Positions 23,911 to 31,933 of a DNA stretch of 64,000 nt are shown here, in pieces. How positions within the stretch are numbered: position 1 is the stretch's first letter; every line of letters starts with the position of its first letter. The DNA comes from Bradyrhizobium sp. CIAT3101 (GTDB lineage: Bacteria > Pseudomonadota > Alphaproteobacteria > Rhizobiales > Xanthobacteraceae). A model generated the notes under the pieces. The model was not told the DNA's origin and did no database searches. It saw only the letters and a program-made list of their open reading frames with translations. The position numbers and the translations under genes are program-made. The stretch covers positions 1,137,001 through 1,201,000 of the forward strand of contig NZ_CP121634.1 in assembly GCF_029714945.1 (NCBI RefSeq), given 5' to 3'.

Positions 23911-26118
23911 GTGAAGTTGAGTTTGGGGTCCAAAAAAACAGGAAAGCGAAAGCGCAACGTGCTTGCCAGGGGCGGCGGACAGCCGCGCAAGCCGCGATTT
24001 GCGCGCGCGCCTCATCCGCCCGCCGAGCGCGACCAGCTCGTGCAGAGCCGTGCGGAAGCCGAAGCCGCCATCATCGAAGCGCGCAAATCGCATGAACGGC
24101 TGCGCCAGGCCGTCGACCTGCTGCCGCAGGGCATCGTGATCCTCGATCCCGAAGGCCGCTACGTCCTCTGGAACAAGCAATATTCCGAGATCTACAGCAG
24201 GACCGCCGATCTGTTCGCCGAAGGCGCGCGCCTCGAAGACACGCTGCGGGTCGGCGTCGCCCGCGGCGATTATCCGGAAGCGGCCGGCCACGAGGACGAA
24301 TGGATCGCCGAGCGGCTGAAGAAGCTCCACGAGCCCGGCAAGCGCCATGAGCAGACGCTGTCCGATGGCCGCGTCATCCTGATCGAGGAGCGCCGCACCG
24401 ACGATGGCGGTGTCGTCGGCCTGCGCGTCGACATCACCGAATTGAAGCAGCGCGAGGCTTCGTTCCGCTTGCTGTTCGACGGCAATCCCGTTCCCATGAT
24501 CGTCTGCGCGCTCGACGACGAGCGCATTCTCGGCGTCAACGACGCCGCGATCGCGCATTACGGCTATAGCCGCGCCGAGTTCGAGAAGCTGAAGATCCGC
24601 TCACTGCAGGCCTTCGACAGCGAGCCGCCCTGGACCACCGACCGCTCCAGCGACGAGCAGGCCGCGCGCACCTGGAAGCACGTCAAGGCCGACGGCGCGC
24701 TGATCGATCTCGCGATCTATTCCCGCGAACTGAGCTATGACGAACGGCCCGCCGTGCTGCTCGCGCTGATGGACATCACCGAGCGCAAGCGCGCCGAAGC
24801 GCGGCTTGCCTTCATGGCCCAGCATGACGGGCTGACCGGCCTGCCCAACCGCAATCTGTTGCGCCAGACCATGGACGAGATGTTGCAGCATTCGCGGCGC
24901 AGTCCCGAGAAGGTCGCGGTGCTGATGCTCGGGCTCGACAATTTCAAGGCGGTCAACGACACGCTCGGACACGCCGTCGGCGACAAGCTGCTGCGCGGTG
25001 TCGCCAAGCGGCTGCGTTCGACCTTGCGCGACGAGGACGCGCTGGCGCGGCTGAACTCCGACGAGTTCGCGATCGTGCAGAGCGGCCTGACCCGGCCCGA
25101 GGACGCGGTGGGCCTGGCAAAGCGCCTGCTCGAAGCCATCGCCGATCCCTATCTGCTCGACGGTCATTCGGTGGTGATCGGCGCCTCCATCGGCATCGCG
25201 ATGGCGCCCGGCGACGGTGACGAGTCCGAAAAGCTGCTCAAGAGCGCCGACATGGCGCTGTCGCGGGCCAAGTCCGACGCGCGCGGCACCTTCGCCTTCT
25301 TCGAGGCCGCGTTAGATGCAAAAGCGCAGAGCCGCCGCAAGATCGAGGTCGAGCTGCGCGACGCGATCCAGAACGACGTGCTGCGCCCGTATTACCAGCC
25401 GCTGGTCGATCTCCAGAGTGGCCGCATCACCGGCTTCGAGGCGCTGGTGCGCTGGCCGCATGCCGAGCGCGGCATGGTCTCGCCGGCCGAGTTCATTCCG
25501 GTCGCGGAAGAGACCGGTCTGATCAATCCGCTCGGCGGTCTGATGCTGCGCCGCGCCTGCCTCGATGCCGCGACCTGGCCGGACGACGTCCGCGTCGCCG
25601 TCAATCTGTCGCCGCTCCAGTTCCGCAGCGGCAATCTGCTGTCGATGGTCACGGACGCGCTGAAGCATTCCGGCCTGCCGCCGCGTCGCCTCGAGCTCGA
25701 GATCACCGAGACGCTGCTGCTGGAGAAGAGCGCGCAGGTGCTGGCGACGCTGCATGCGCTGCGCGCGCTCGGCGTCCGCATCTCGATGGACGATTTCGGC
25801 ACCGGCTATTCCAGCCTCAGCTATCTGCGCAGCTTTCCGTTCGACAAGATCAAGATCGACCAGTCCTTCGTCCGCGATCTCGGCGCCAATCGCGAGGCGC
25901 AGGCGATCATCCGCTCCATCGTCAGCCTCGGCAAAGGCCTCGGCGTCATCATCACCGCCGAGGGCGTCGAGACCGAAGCCGAGCTGAGCTGCCTCCGCAC
26001 CGAGGGCTGCGACGAAGGCCAGGGTTTTCTATTCAGCAAGGCCCGGCCCAATGCCGAGATCATCAGCCTGCTGGCGGCGCAGCGCGGGATCGATGGCGAC
26101 ACCGCACTGGTGGCCTAG
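23911..26118 (+). CDS. PAS-GGDEF-EAL cyclic-di-GMP phosphodiesterase
   Basis: The product is 735 residues from a GTG at 23911, preferred because AGGA lies six bases upstream; the frame is open from 23695. A basic N-terminus is followed by two PAS domains (about 65-175 and 185-300), a GGDEF domain and an EAL domain. The GGDEF motif is NSDEF (from residue 382), so diguanylate cyclase activity should be lost. The EAL domain keeps the FEALVRW Glu (E510), VNLSPLQ, ELEITET, MDDFGTGYSSL, KIKID and AEGVETEAE motifs, so c-di-GMP hydrolysis is expected. No signal peptide is visible, so it is a soluble sensor. A stranded copy of its 3' end is at 26757. Confidence 0.93.
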   Translation: MKLSLGSKKTGKRKRNVLARGGGQPRKPRFARAPHPPAERDQLVQSRAEAEAAIIEARKSHERLRQAVDLLPQGIVILDPEGRYVLWNKQYSEIYSRTADLFAEGARLEDTLRVGVARGDYPEAAGHEDEWIAERLKKLHEPGKRHEQTLSDGRVILIEERRTDDGGVVGLRVDITELKQREASFRLLFDGNPVPMIVCALDDERILGVNDAAIAHYGYSRAEFEKLKIRSLQAFDSEPPWTTDRSSDEQAARTWKHVKADGALIDLAIYSRELSYDERPAVLLALMDITERKRAEARLAFMAQHDGLTGLPNRNLLRQTMDEMLQHSRRSPEKVAVLMLGLDNFKAVNDTLGHAVGDKLLRGVAKRLRSTLRDEDALARLNSDEFAIVQSGLTRPEDAVGLAKRLLEAIADPYLLDGHSVVIGASIGIAMAPGDGDESEKLLKSADMALSRAKSDARGTFAFFEAALDAKAQSRRKIEVELRDAIQNDVLRPYYQPLVDLQSGRITGFEALVRWPHAERGMVSPAEFIPVAEETGLINPLGGLMLRRACLDAATWPDDVRVAVNLSPLQFRSGNLLSMVTDALKHSGLPPRRLELEITETLLLEKSAQVLATLHALRALGVRISMDDFGTGYSSLSYLRSFPFDKIKIDQSFVRDLGANREAQAIIRSIVSLGKGLGVIITAEGVETEAELSCLRTEGCDEGQGFLFSKARPNAEIISLLAAQRGIDGDTALVA

Positions 26119-26137
26119 CCTATCGGCAGATAGGCTT

Positions 26138-26608
26138 CTAGTAGCCCGAGTAGGGACCGGACGGCATGCAGGAGTCGTCGACATAGTGGTAGCCGCCGCC
26201 ATAGCCGTATCCGGAAGGATAGCCGTAGGCGGAATAGCCGCCGCCAGGGTCGCCGCCGTAATAGCCGCCGTAATAGCTTCCATGGCCTCCGTAGTAAGCG
26301 CTCGCGATCCCAGCGCCGACGACGGCGCCGGCGACCCCGTAACCGAGGCGGCGGTAGCCGTAGCCGCGATAGCCATAGCCACGATAACCGTAGCCGCGAT
26401 AGGCCAGGCCGCCACGATAGCCATAGCCACCACGATAGCCGTAGCCGCCGCGGTAGCCGTAACCCCAGCGTACTTCGGTGGTCACGGGATCGACCATCGC
26501 TTTGATCGTCGCCACGGATGTCGGCATCGGGCCCGCCTGGGCGCTTGTGACGAGCAGGGCACCGGCCGCGGCGAGAACGGTAGTCTGCAGAGAGTTCGAG
26601 AACCTCAT
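26138..26608 (-). CDS. Secreted Gly/Tyr-rich repeat protein
   Basis: This 156-residue protein starts at the ATG at 26608, with GGAG eight bases upstream. Signal peptide MRFSNSLQTTVLAAAGALLV is cleaved after AQA. A short globular section (VATIKAMVDPVTTEVRW) precedes repeated GYGYRG units (about ten, residues 50-90), a hydrophobic GVAGAVVGAGIASA stretch, and a second Gly/Tyr tract with a single Cys near the end. Such proteins are common in Bradyrhizobium and have no assigned role. The hydrophobic stretch resembles a glycine-zipper. It lies tail-to-tail with the EAL gene. Confidence 0.8.
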   Translation of the reverse strand: MRFSNSLQTTVLAAAGALLVTSAQAGPMPTSVATIKAMVDPVTTEVRWGYGYRGGYGYRGGYGYRGGLAYRGYGYRGYGYRGYGYRRLGYGVAGAVVGAGIASAYYGGHGSYYGGYYGGDPGGGYSAYGYPSGYGYGGGYHYVDDSCMPSGPYSGY

Positions 26609-26717
26609 GACCATCTCCGTGCTGTGCGGCGGCGCCCTGGCGCGGCCGTCAACAGCCTATTCGGAGGCAGGCGTGCTGCGCCAGACTTGATTTAAGTCAA
26701 ACAGATCGCAGCCCTTA

Positions 26718-26758
26718 TGCCGCGCGCAGTCTCGCCAGGAACGTATCGACGCTTTTCA
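26718..26758 (-). pseudogene. Stranded copy of chemoreceptor 3' end
   Basis: About 40 bases, GCCGCGCGCAGTCTCGCCAG onward to TTCATC, match the last codons of the chemoreceptor at 27117-27160 in the same orientation with two substitutions. The match breaks where the EAL 3'-end copy begins; the two overlap at the shared TCATC. Confidence 0.85.
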
Positions 26759-26930
26759 TCACCGCCGAGGGCGTCGAGACCGAAGCCGAACTGAGCTGCC
26801 TCCGCACCGAGGGGCTGCGACGCGGGCCAGGGTTTTTCTGTTTAGCAAGGCCCGGCCCAATGCAGAGATCATCAGCCTGCTGGCGGCGCAGCGCGGGTTG
26901 ACGGGGAAACGGCGCTGGTGGCGTAGACTT
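26757..26930 (+). pseudogene. Stranded copy of the EAL-gene 3' end
   Basis: About 170 bases repeat the last 57 codons of the EAL gene (25949-26118), starting ATCACCGCCGAGGGCGTCGA and ending at the equivalent TAG. Small indels (one near 26812) break the frame. It has no start and is joined directly to the chemoreceptor fragment. Confidence 0.88.
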
Positions 26931-26950
26931 CGTCGCTCCGAAACAGGTGC

Positions 26951-27073
26951 GCTCCCTCTCCCGCTTGCGGGGGAGGGGTGGGGTGGGGGTATCTCCTGGC
27001 GCGAGAACTCCAAGAGGAGAGAACCCTCACCCGCGCCTTCGGCGCGACCTCTCCCGCAAGCGGGAGAGGTGAG
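26951..27073. repeat. Palindromic intergenic repeat (CCTCTCCCGC type)
   Basis: CCTCTCCCGCTTGCGGG near 26955 and CCTCTCCCGCAAGCGGGAG near 27048 are self-complementary, with arms able to pair over the whole element; a CCCTCACCCGCGCC segment lies between. It sits just after the chemoreceptor stop and may end its transcript. A relative of the same type is at 43916. Confidence 0.8.
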
Positions 27074-27113
27074 CCAGCCCGCGGCTCGACCGTCCTAACC
27101 CAAGACGCAACCC

Positions 27114-29078
27114 TTAGGCCGCGCGCAGCCCCGCCAGGAACGTATCGACGCTCTTCATCAGCGCGGTCGCGTGCTGGCCGAGCTCGCCTGAGGCGACCAT
27201 GACATTGCCGGCCAGCGCCCGCGACTGGTCCGCGGCCTGGCTTGCGCCGGCGACGTTGGCCGAGACTTCGGTGGTGCCGGTGGAGGCCTGCTGCACGCTG
27301 CGGGCGATCTCGCGCGTCGCCGAGCCCTGCTCCTCGACGGCGGCGGCGATCGTGGTGGCGATGCCGCTGATCTCGCGGATGGTGCCGCTGATGTCGGAGA
27401 TCGCGGTGACGCAATTGCCGGTCGCGGCCTGGATCGCATTGACCTGGGTGGCGATCTCATCAGTCGCTTTCGCGGTCTGGCTCGCCAGCTCCTTCACCTC
27501 GGAGGCGACCACGGCAAAGCCGCGGCCGGCCTCGCCGGCGCGGGCCGCCTCGATCGTGGCGTTCAGCGCCAGCAGATTGGTCTGGCTCGCGATCTCGCTG
27601 ATCAGCCGCAGCACGTCGCCGATCCGCTCGGCGGAGGCAGCAAGGCTCGTGACCATCTCCGTCGTCTCGGTGGCCTTGACCACCGCGCCGCTCGCGACCT
27701 GGCTGGAATGGGTGACCTGGCGGCCGATCTCGGTGACGGAGGAGGCTAGCTCCTCGGTCGCGGCCGCGACCGCGTTGACGCTGGTGGAGGCTTCCTCCGA
27801 CGCGGTCGCCGCGGCGGATGCGCGTTGCGAGGTGCCGTTGACGCTGGAGGTGATTTCGCCCGCGACATGCTGCATGCCCTCGGTCGCCTTGGCGACCGCG
27901 GCGACCACGCCCTTGACGTCGGCCTCGAAGCGGTCGGCCATCTGGCGCTGCAGGGCCTGCTTCTCGATCGCGGCCTTGGCCTTGTCGGCCTCCTGCGCCT
28001 CGCGCAGCGCGCCCGTTTCGAGCATGCCCTGGCGGAACATTTCGACCGCCTTGGCCATGGTGCCGAGCTCGTCCGCCCGCTCGCTGCCGGGAATGTTGAC
28101 GCTGGTGTCGCCGCTCGACAGCTTGTTCATGACCGCGGTGATCGCGATGAGCGGCCGCGACAATCCGCGCCCGAGCAGGAACGCCAGCAGAATTGCGGCG
28201 GCAAGGATTGCGACCGTGCCGAGGATCAGATTGCGTTCGGAGGCGGCGAAAGCGGCCTCGTATTCGGTGGTGTCCTTGATGATCTCGAGCACGCCGACCG
28301 GCTGGCCTGCGTAGTTCTTGATCGGCCCGGCATAGACCTCGGCCGGGTGGCCGTCGAGCTCGGCCTCGCGCAGCAGCGGCGCGCCGCTGATCACGGCTCT
28401 CAGCTCGTCCGGCTTGGCGACGGCGTTCTCGCCGAAGGTCGAGGACAGCTTGTTCAGCGATGCGCCGTCGACCGAATAGACCGCCAGGTCGATGCCGAAA
28501 CGCTTCTTGGCGCGGTCGACGAATTCCTTGCCGAAGGCGGCGCCGACGTCGACATTGGCGAGGTTCTTGCCGTCGCGCACGATCGGCGTCAGGCCGAAGA
28601 TGCCGAGCGCCTCGCGGCCCGGCTCGACGCCGACGATCTGCCGGCCGGTCTTGAGCGCCTCGACCACGGTGGCGCGGCGCGCGGAGACGTCGTCGCCGAA
28701 GGTCTTGGGCGCGTGGACGCGATAGAACGAGGTCGCCGGCGGCAGCTGGAAGGTGATCAGGGGGATGCCCTGCGCCTTCAGCGCCTTGTTGGCGTCGCCG
28801 AGCAGCGTGCCCAGGCTGTCGCGGTCGCCCTTGGCGATGGCATCTCCAACCGGCGGGAGTGCCGCGATCACGGCGGAGACCGCCAGGGCCGAACGTCCCT
28901 CATAGTCGATCGCTGCGATGACGCTCTCATATTGCAGCTTGAGCTGCTGATCGAGCGCCATCCGTGTCAGCGCCCGCTGCTGGGTGATCGAGAAGCCGGA
29001 GAGGATGGCGCAGGCCACCGCAACGGTGAGCGCGATCGTGAGAATCAGGCGAGCCGCAATCGACTTGAGCATGAACAT
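27114..29078 (-). CDS. Methyl-accepting chemotaxis protein
   Basis: The product is 654 residues from the ATG at 29078. The first transmembrane helix (about 5-28) precedes a periplasmic sensing domain of about 250 residues resembling a double-Cache-like fold. A second transmembrane helix (LILGTVAILAAAILLAFLLG), then HAMP (SRPLIAITAVMNKLSSGD) and a cytoplasmic signalling domain follow. The hairpin tip is conserved: ISEIASQTNLLALNATIEAAR then GRGFAVVASEVKELA, the contact for CheA/CheW. No C-terminal NWETF-type methyltransferase tether is present. No che genes are nearby, so it feeds a chemotaxis array coded elsewhere. The last codons are duplicated at 26718. Confidence 0.95.
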   Translation of the reverse strand: MFMLKSIAARLILTIALTVAVACAILSGFSITQQRALTRMALDQQLKLQYESVIAAIDYEGRSALAVSAVIAALPPVGDAIAKGDRDSLGTLLGDANKALKAQGIPLITFQLPPATSFYRVHAPKTFGDDVSARRATVVEALKTGRQIVGVEPGREALGIFGLTPIVRDGKNLANVDVGAAFGKEFVDRAKKRFGIDLAVYSVDGASLNKLSSTFGENAVAKPDELRAVISGAPLLREAELDGHPAEVYAGPIKNYAGQPVGVLEIIKDTTEYEAAFAASERNLILGTVAILAAAILLAFLLGRGLSRPLIAITAVMNKLSSGDTSVNIPGSERADELGTMAKAVEMFRQGMLETGALREAQEADKAKAAIEKQALQRQMADRFEADVKGVVAAVAKATEGMQHVAGEITSSVNGTSQRASAAATASEEASTSVNAVAAATEELASSVTEIGRQVTHSSQVASGAVVKATETTEMVTSLAASAERIGDVLRLISEIASQTNLLALNATIEAARAGEAGRGFAVVASEVKELASQTAKATDEIATQVNAIQAATGNCVTAISDISGTIREISGIATTIAAAVEEQGSATREIARSVQQASTGTTEVSANVAGASQAADQSRALAGNVMVASGELGQHATALMKSVDTFLAGLRAA

Positions 29079-29280
29079 CGAAAATTCCCGGGCATTCCAA
29101 AGATTGATCTTGGTTTTGCAGAACGGTCCCAGAAATTGCTTAACAACAAGAGCGGATGGGCTCCGTGTTTCCACGGATTCGCTACGGCCCTTTTGCATGA
29201 CTCAATGCGATAAGCGCATGGAGGGATTGATCGTTCGCTATCGGCAGAGACAAAGCGACGCGGCGTCGCGCGCGGGCGAC

Positions 29281-29395
29281 TAGCGGTTTTCGGCAAGGAT
29301 CACCTTGCAGACATCCTCGTAATGCGTGTCGCGCGCCCGGATCTGCCGGGCGATCGCGTGCATGTCACGAAACCGTCGCTCGAACGGATTGTAGC
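29281..29395 (-). pseudogene. Stranded copy of acyl-CoA dehydrogenase 3' end
   Basis: About 115 bases match the last 36 codons of the gene at 29931 in the same orientation, including CATCCTCGTAATGCGTGTCG and GAACGGATTG. It has several substitutions, and the reading frame ends with a TAG at about 29281. It lies beyond the COG3904-like gene, which is thus bracketed by two copies of the 3' end. Confidence 0.88.
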
Positions 29396-29433
29396 CTGGC
29401 GTTGGGGTGTCCGCTTCAAGGCTGAAGCATCGG

Positions 29434-29865
29434 CTACCGGCGACACTGGCGGATGAACGTTACATTCCTGGCGTACAGGTACGTGTAAGGGTCCACCTGT
29501 TCGAGCGCGTGGTGCTTCATCACCCAGTCCCGTACCGGGGGCGCATAGGCCGACATCATCAGCTGAGTTTCGCCGGGATTGATGCTGCGGTCACCGTGAT
29601 GCGCGGCGTGGAACATGAAGTAACCGCTCGGGGTGATACAGATCTTGTTGAGGGGAACGACCCCGAGGACCGTCGTGCAGGACGACTTGCAGCGACCGTC
29701 GATCACCACGCGATCATACTCCGCATTGATGTGCGTATAGGTGTAGATGTGCGCGGCGGTGTTGCCGCCGGGGTCGTGAAGATAATAGATTTTTTCCGCG
29801 TGGGCGGAGCCCGCCATGACTAACGTCAAGAGGGCCGTACCGATCACAGTTGGAAGCCGGCGCAT
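29434..29865 (-). CDS. Secreted COG3904-like protein
   Basis: This 143-residue protein starts at the ATG at 29865, with a GGGGG run upstream. Signal peptide MRRLPTVIGTALLTLVMAGS is cleaved after AHA. The mature part reads KIYYLHDPGG, then YDRVVIDGRCKSSCTTVLG, ICITPSGYFMFHAA and a His/Gly-rich section. The G-x-C-x-S-x-C-T box before a FHAA strand is what is seen in predicted periplasmic proteins of COG3904, distantly related to the ClpP/crotonase fold. The central Ser could be the nucleophile. It is inserted between an acyl-CoA dehydrogenase and a stray copy of that gene's end. Confidence 0.7.
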   Translation of the reverse strand: MRRLPTVIGTALLTLVMAGSAHAEKIYYLHDPGGNTAAHIYTYTHINAEYDRVVIDGRCKSSCTTVLGVVPLNKICITPSGYFMFHAAHHGDRSINPGETQLMMSAYAPPVRDWVMKHHALEQVDPYTYLYARNVTFIRQCRR

Positions 29866-29930
29866 ATCACCCCCTTTTGTCGCGATTCCTGTAGATGCAT
29901 GCGACCGCAACGCTGCTGTGATATGCTACT

Positions 29931-31088
29931 TCAGGATGCGGGCGACGACAAAATCACCTTGCCGACATCCTCGTAATGCGTGTCGCGCGCCTGAATCTGC
30001 TGGGCGATCGCATGCATGTCACGAAACCGCCGCTCGAACGGATTGCTGCGGAATACGGCGGTGGCGCCGGCCATGTGATAGGCGGTGTCGACCACTTTTG
30101 CCGATTGCTGAATGGTCCAGGTCGAGGCGAGGCGCACGGCGCTGCGATGCGCCGGGCTGAAAGTGCCCGTCGCGGAGAGATCGCGCCACATTGCATTCGC
30201 CGTCGCATAGAGATAGGCGCGGGCGGCGCGCAAATCCGCCTCGGTACGGCCGATCAGGCCCTGGACCGCCTGGTTGTCGCGCATGGCGCTGGCCGCCAGC
30301 GACTGGTGCTTAGCGCGCGCCAGCGCAATCGCCGCATCCAGCGTCGCGCGCGCGACGCCGAGCGAGACCGCTGCGAAGCCGAGGCTGAAGGTCGAACCGG
30401 TCGGGAGCCGGTAGAGTGGGCCCGGCTCGCGCAGCGCGCTCGGCACGTCGCGGAACACGGCGAAGCGATCGGGAACGAAGAGATCCTTCACCTCGTAGGA
30501 ATCGGTTCCGGTGCCGGCGAGGCCGATCGCCTGCCAGACATCGTGCATCACGGCGCTCGCGAGCGGGAACAGGATGGTGCGCATCTCCGGCGAACCGTCG
30601 GCATTCTTGCGCGGCGTGCCGTCGGCATTGGCGATGCGGACATGCGCGCCAAGCCAGCTCGCCTGCCGCGAGCCCGAGGCGAAATCCCAGCGCGCGGTGA
30701 CGCGGTAGCCGCCCTCGACCGCGCGTGCCTCATGCGCCACCGCGCCCCAGGCGAGGATGCCGGGCGCGGTGTTGAAGATCTCGTGCGCGCTGCCGTGGTC
30801 GAGGCTGGCCGCGATCATCGCGCAGACGCTGCACTGGCCGAGGCACCAGGCCGTGGATGCATCGGCCTTCGCGATCTCCTCCAGCATCTGCATGAAGATG
30901 TCTGGCGGCGCTTCCGACCCGCCGAGGTCTTGCGGCAGCAGCGCACGATAGAGCCCGTTCTCGATCAGCGCGTCGACGACGGCAGGCGTCAGCCGCCGCG
31001 TCCGCTCGATCTCGTTGGCCTCACCTGCAATCAGCGGCGCGATGGCCCGCGCCCGCGCGACGAGATCGACTTCAACGGTTCCGTCCAT
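29931..31088 (-). CDS. Acyl-CoA dehydrogenase-fold flavin enzyme (HsaA/DszC-like)
   Basis: This 385-residue protein has an N-terminal helical domain (IENGLYRALLPQDLGGSEA), a central beta domain (TARWDFASGS, with the GTGTDSYEVKDLFVP strand), and a C-terminal four-helix bundle (ARATLDAAIALAR, HMAGATAVFRSNPFERRFRDMHA). The WDFASGS and GTGTDSY motifs and the absence of a clear catalytic Glu resemble the flavin-dependent monooxygenases HsaA/DszC, grouped with acyl-CoA dehydrogenases. It may need a separate flavin reductase, and none is adjacent. Its stop is at 29931; the 3' end is duplicated at 29281. Confidence 0.85.
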   Translation of the reverse strand: MDGTVEVDLVARARAIAPLIAGEANEIERTRRLTPAVVDALIENGLYRALLPQDLGGSEAPPDIFMQMLEEIAKADASTAWCLGQCSVCAMIAASLDHGSAHEIFNTAPGILAWGAVAHEARAVEGGYRVTARWDFASGSRQASWLGAHVRIANADGTPRKNADGSPEMRTILFPLASAVMHDVWQAIGLAGTGTDSYEVKDLFVPDRFAVFRDVPSALREPGPLYRLPTGSTFSLGFAAVSLGVARATLDAAIALARAKHQSLAASAMRDNQAVQGLIGRTEADLRAARAYLYATANAMWRDLSATGTFSPAHRSAVRLASTWTIQQSAKVVDTAYHMAGATAVFRSNPFERRFRDMHAIAQQIQARDTHYEDVGKVILSSPAS

Positions 31089-31156
31089 ATCCGCGTTTCC
31101 TCGCCCATTCTGCCGTGAGCGGTGAAACGCGATGGTGGTCTATCTGCGCAATTCAA

Positions 31157-31840
31157 TCAAGTCGCAACGGCAGTCGTCGCGTCGTCTTTCCGGGCCAGCG
31201 AGAAGAAAAGGCGGGCCGACAGCACGAAGGCGAGGACAAAGAAGATCGTTCGCGCCAATGCCAAAACCTTGGCCTGCTCGGGCGGCACGACCGAGATCAG
31301 GATGCCGAAGGGGATGTAGCACCAGAGCACGATCGCAATGATGCGCCCCATTTTGCCGAGGCGGAGAAAGCCGAGCGAGAACAGGAACGTCGCGAGATAG
31401 CTGGCGTGAAACTTGACCTGAGAGGCGATCATCTGGACTTCGCCGTCGGCGGCCGAAACCGGCAGGCCCGTCTGGAGCGCGTGCACAACAGTCATGATGT
31501 GATGATTTTCCAGCGAATCCAGCAGCAGTGTCAGCATGGCAGCGGCCAGCGCGACGCCGATCAGCCGCGAATCCACCAGCCCGCGCAACCGGGCGGCCAG
31601 CGCCACGAAGAAGGCGCCGTAGAAAACCATGAAGAGATTGTCGAGGCCGAGATTGAGCCGAAGCCCCAGGACCGCAAGCGGCGAGGCAATGAAGGCGCGG
31701 TAATCGTCGATCGCGCGTGCGCTCTGGAAAAAGTCCTGCGAGCTGTGGGTCGCGAGGATGGAGGCAACCATCGCGGCGACTGTCAACGCTGCGAGACTGG
31801 CGAGCAGCGCCAGCGTGCGATCCAGGCTTTTCTGATCCAT
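31157..31840 (-). CDS. Multi-pass membrane protein of unknown function
   Basis: This 227-residue protein starts at the ATG at 31840, with a GAGGG upstream. It has six predicted membrane helices, with LALLASLAALTVAAMVASILAT and FSLGFLRL... segments, and a conserved NLGLDNLFMVFYGAFFVALAARL block. A hydrophilic section with LENHHIMTVVHALQTG may face a compartment and holds three His that could bind metal. It faces a TetR gene across a short palindrome-rich gap, so it is the probable target of that repressor. No family name could be recognised. Confidence 0.75.
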   Translation of the reverse strand: MDQKSLDRTLALLASLAALTVAAMVASILATHSSQDFFQSARAIDDYRAFIASPLAVLGLRLNLGLDNLFMVFYGAFFVALAARLRGLVDSRLIGVALAAAMLTLLLDSLENHHIMTVVHALQTGLPVSAADGEVQMIASQVKFHASYLATFLFSLGFLRLGKMGRIIAIVLWCYIPFGILISVVPPEQAKVLALARTIFFVLAFVLSARLFFSLARKDDATTAVAT

Positions 31841-31875
31841 GTTATATGCCCTCTGAGAAACCATCGATGCAATAC

Positions 31876-31911
31876 AAATATCAATTGATATTCGAATATC
31901 AAGTGATATTT
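31876..31911. promoter_or_regulatory. AT-rich palindromic operator between TetR and membrane gene
   Basis: Within 31876-31911 the sequence includes ATATCAATTGATAT and GATATTCGAATATC, both perfect palindromes, plus a third TATCAAGTGATA half-symmetric unit. They overlap to make an interlocking repeat of GATAT/ATATC. It lies in the 93-base gap between divergent genes, very AT-rich against a GC-rich background, and it overlaps the likely promoters of both. It is the expected site for the TetR regulator. Confidence 0.75.
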
Positions 31912-31933
31912 AAAGACGAGAGAGAATGTCCGC

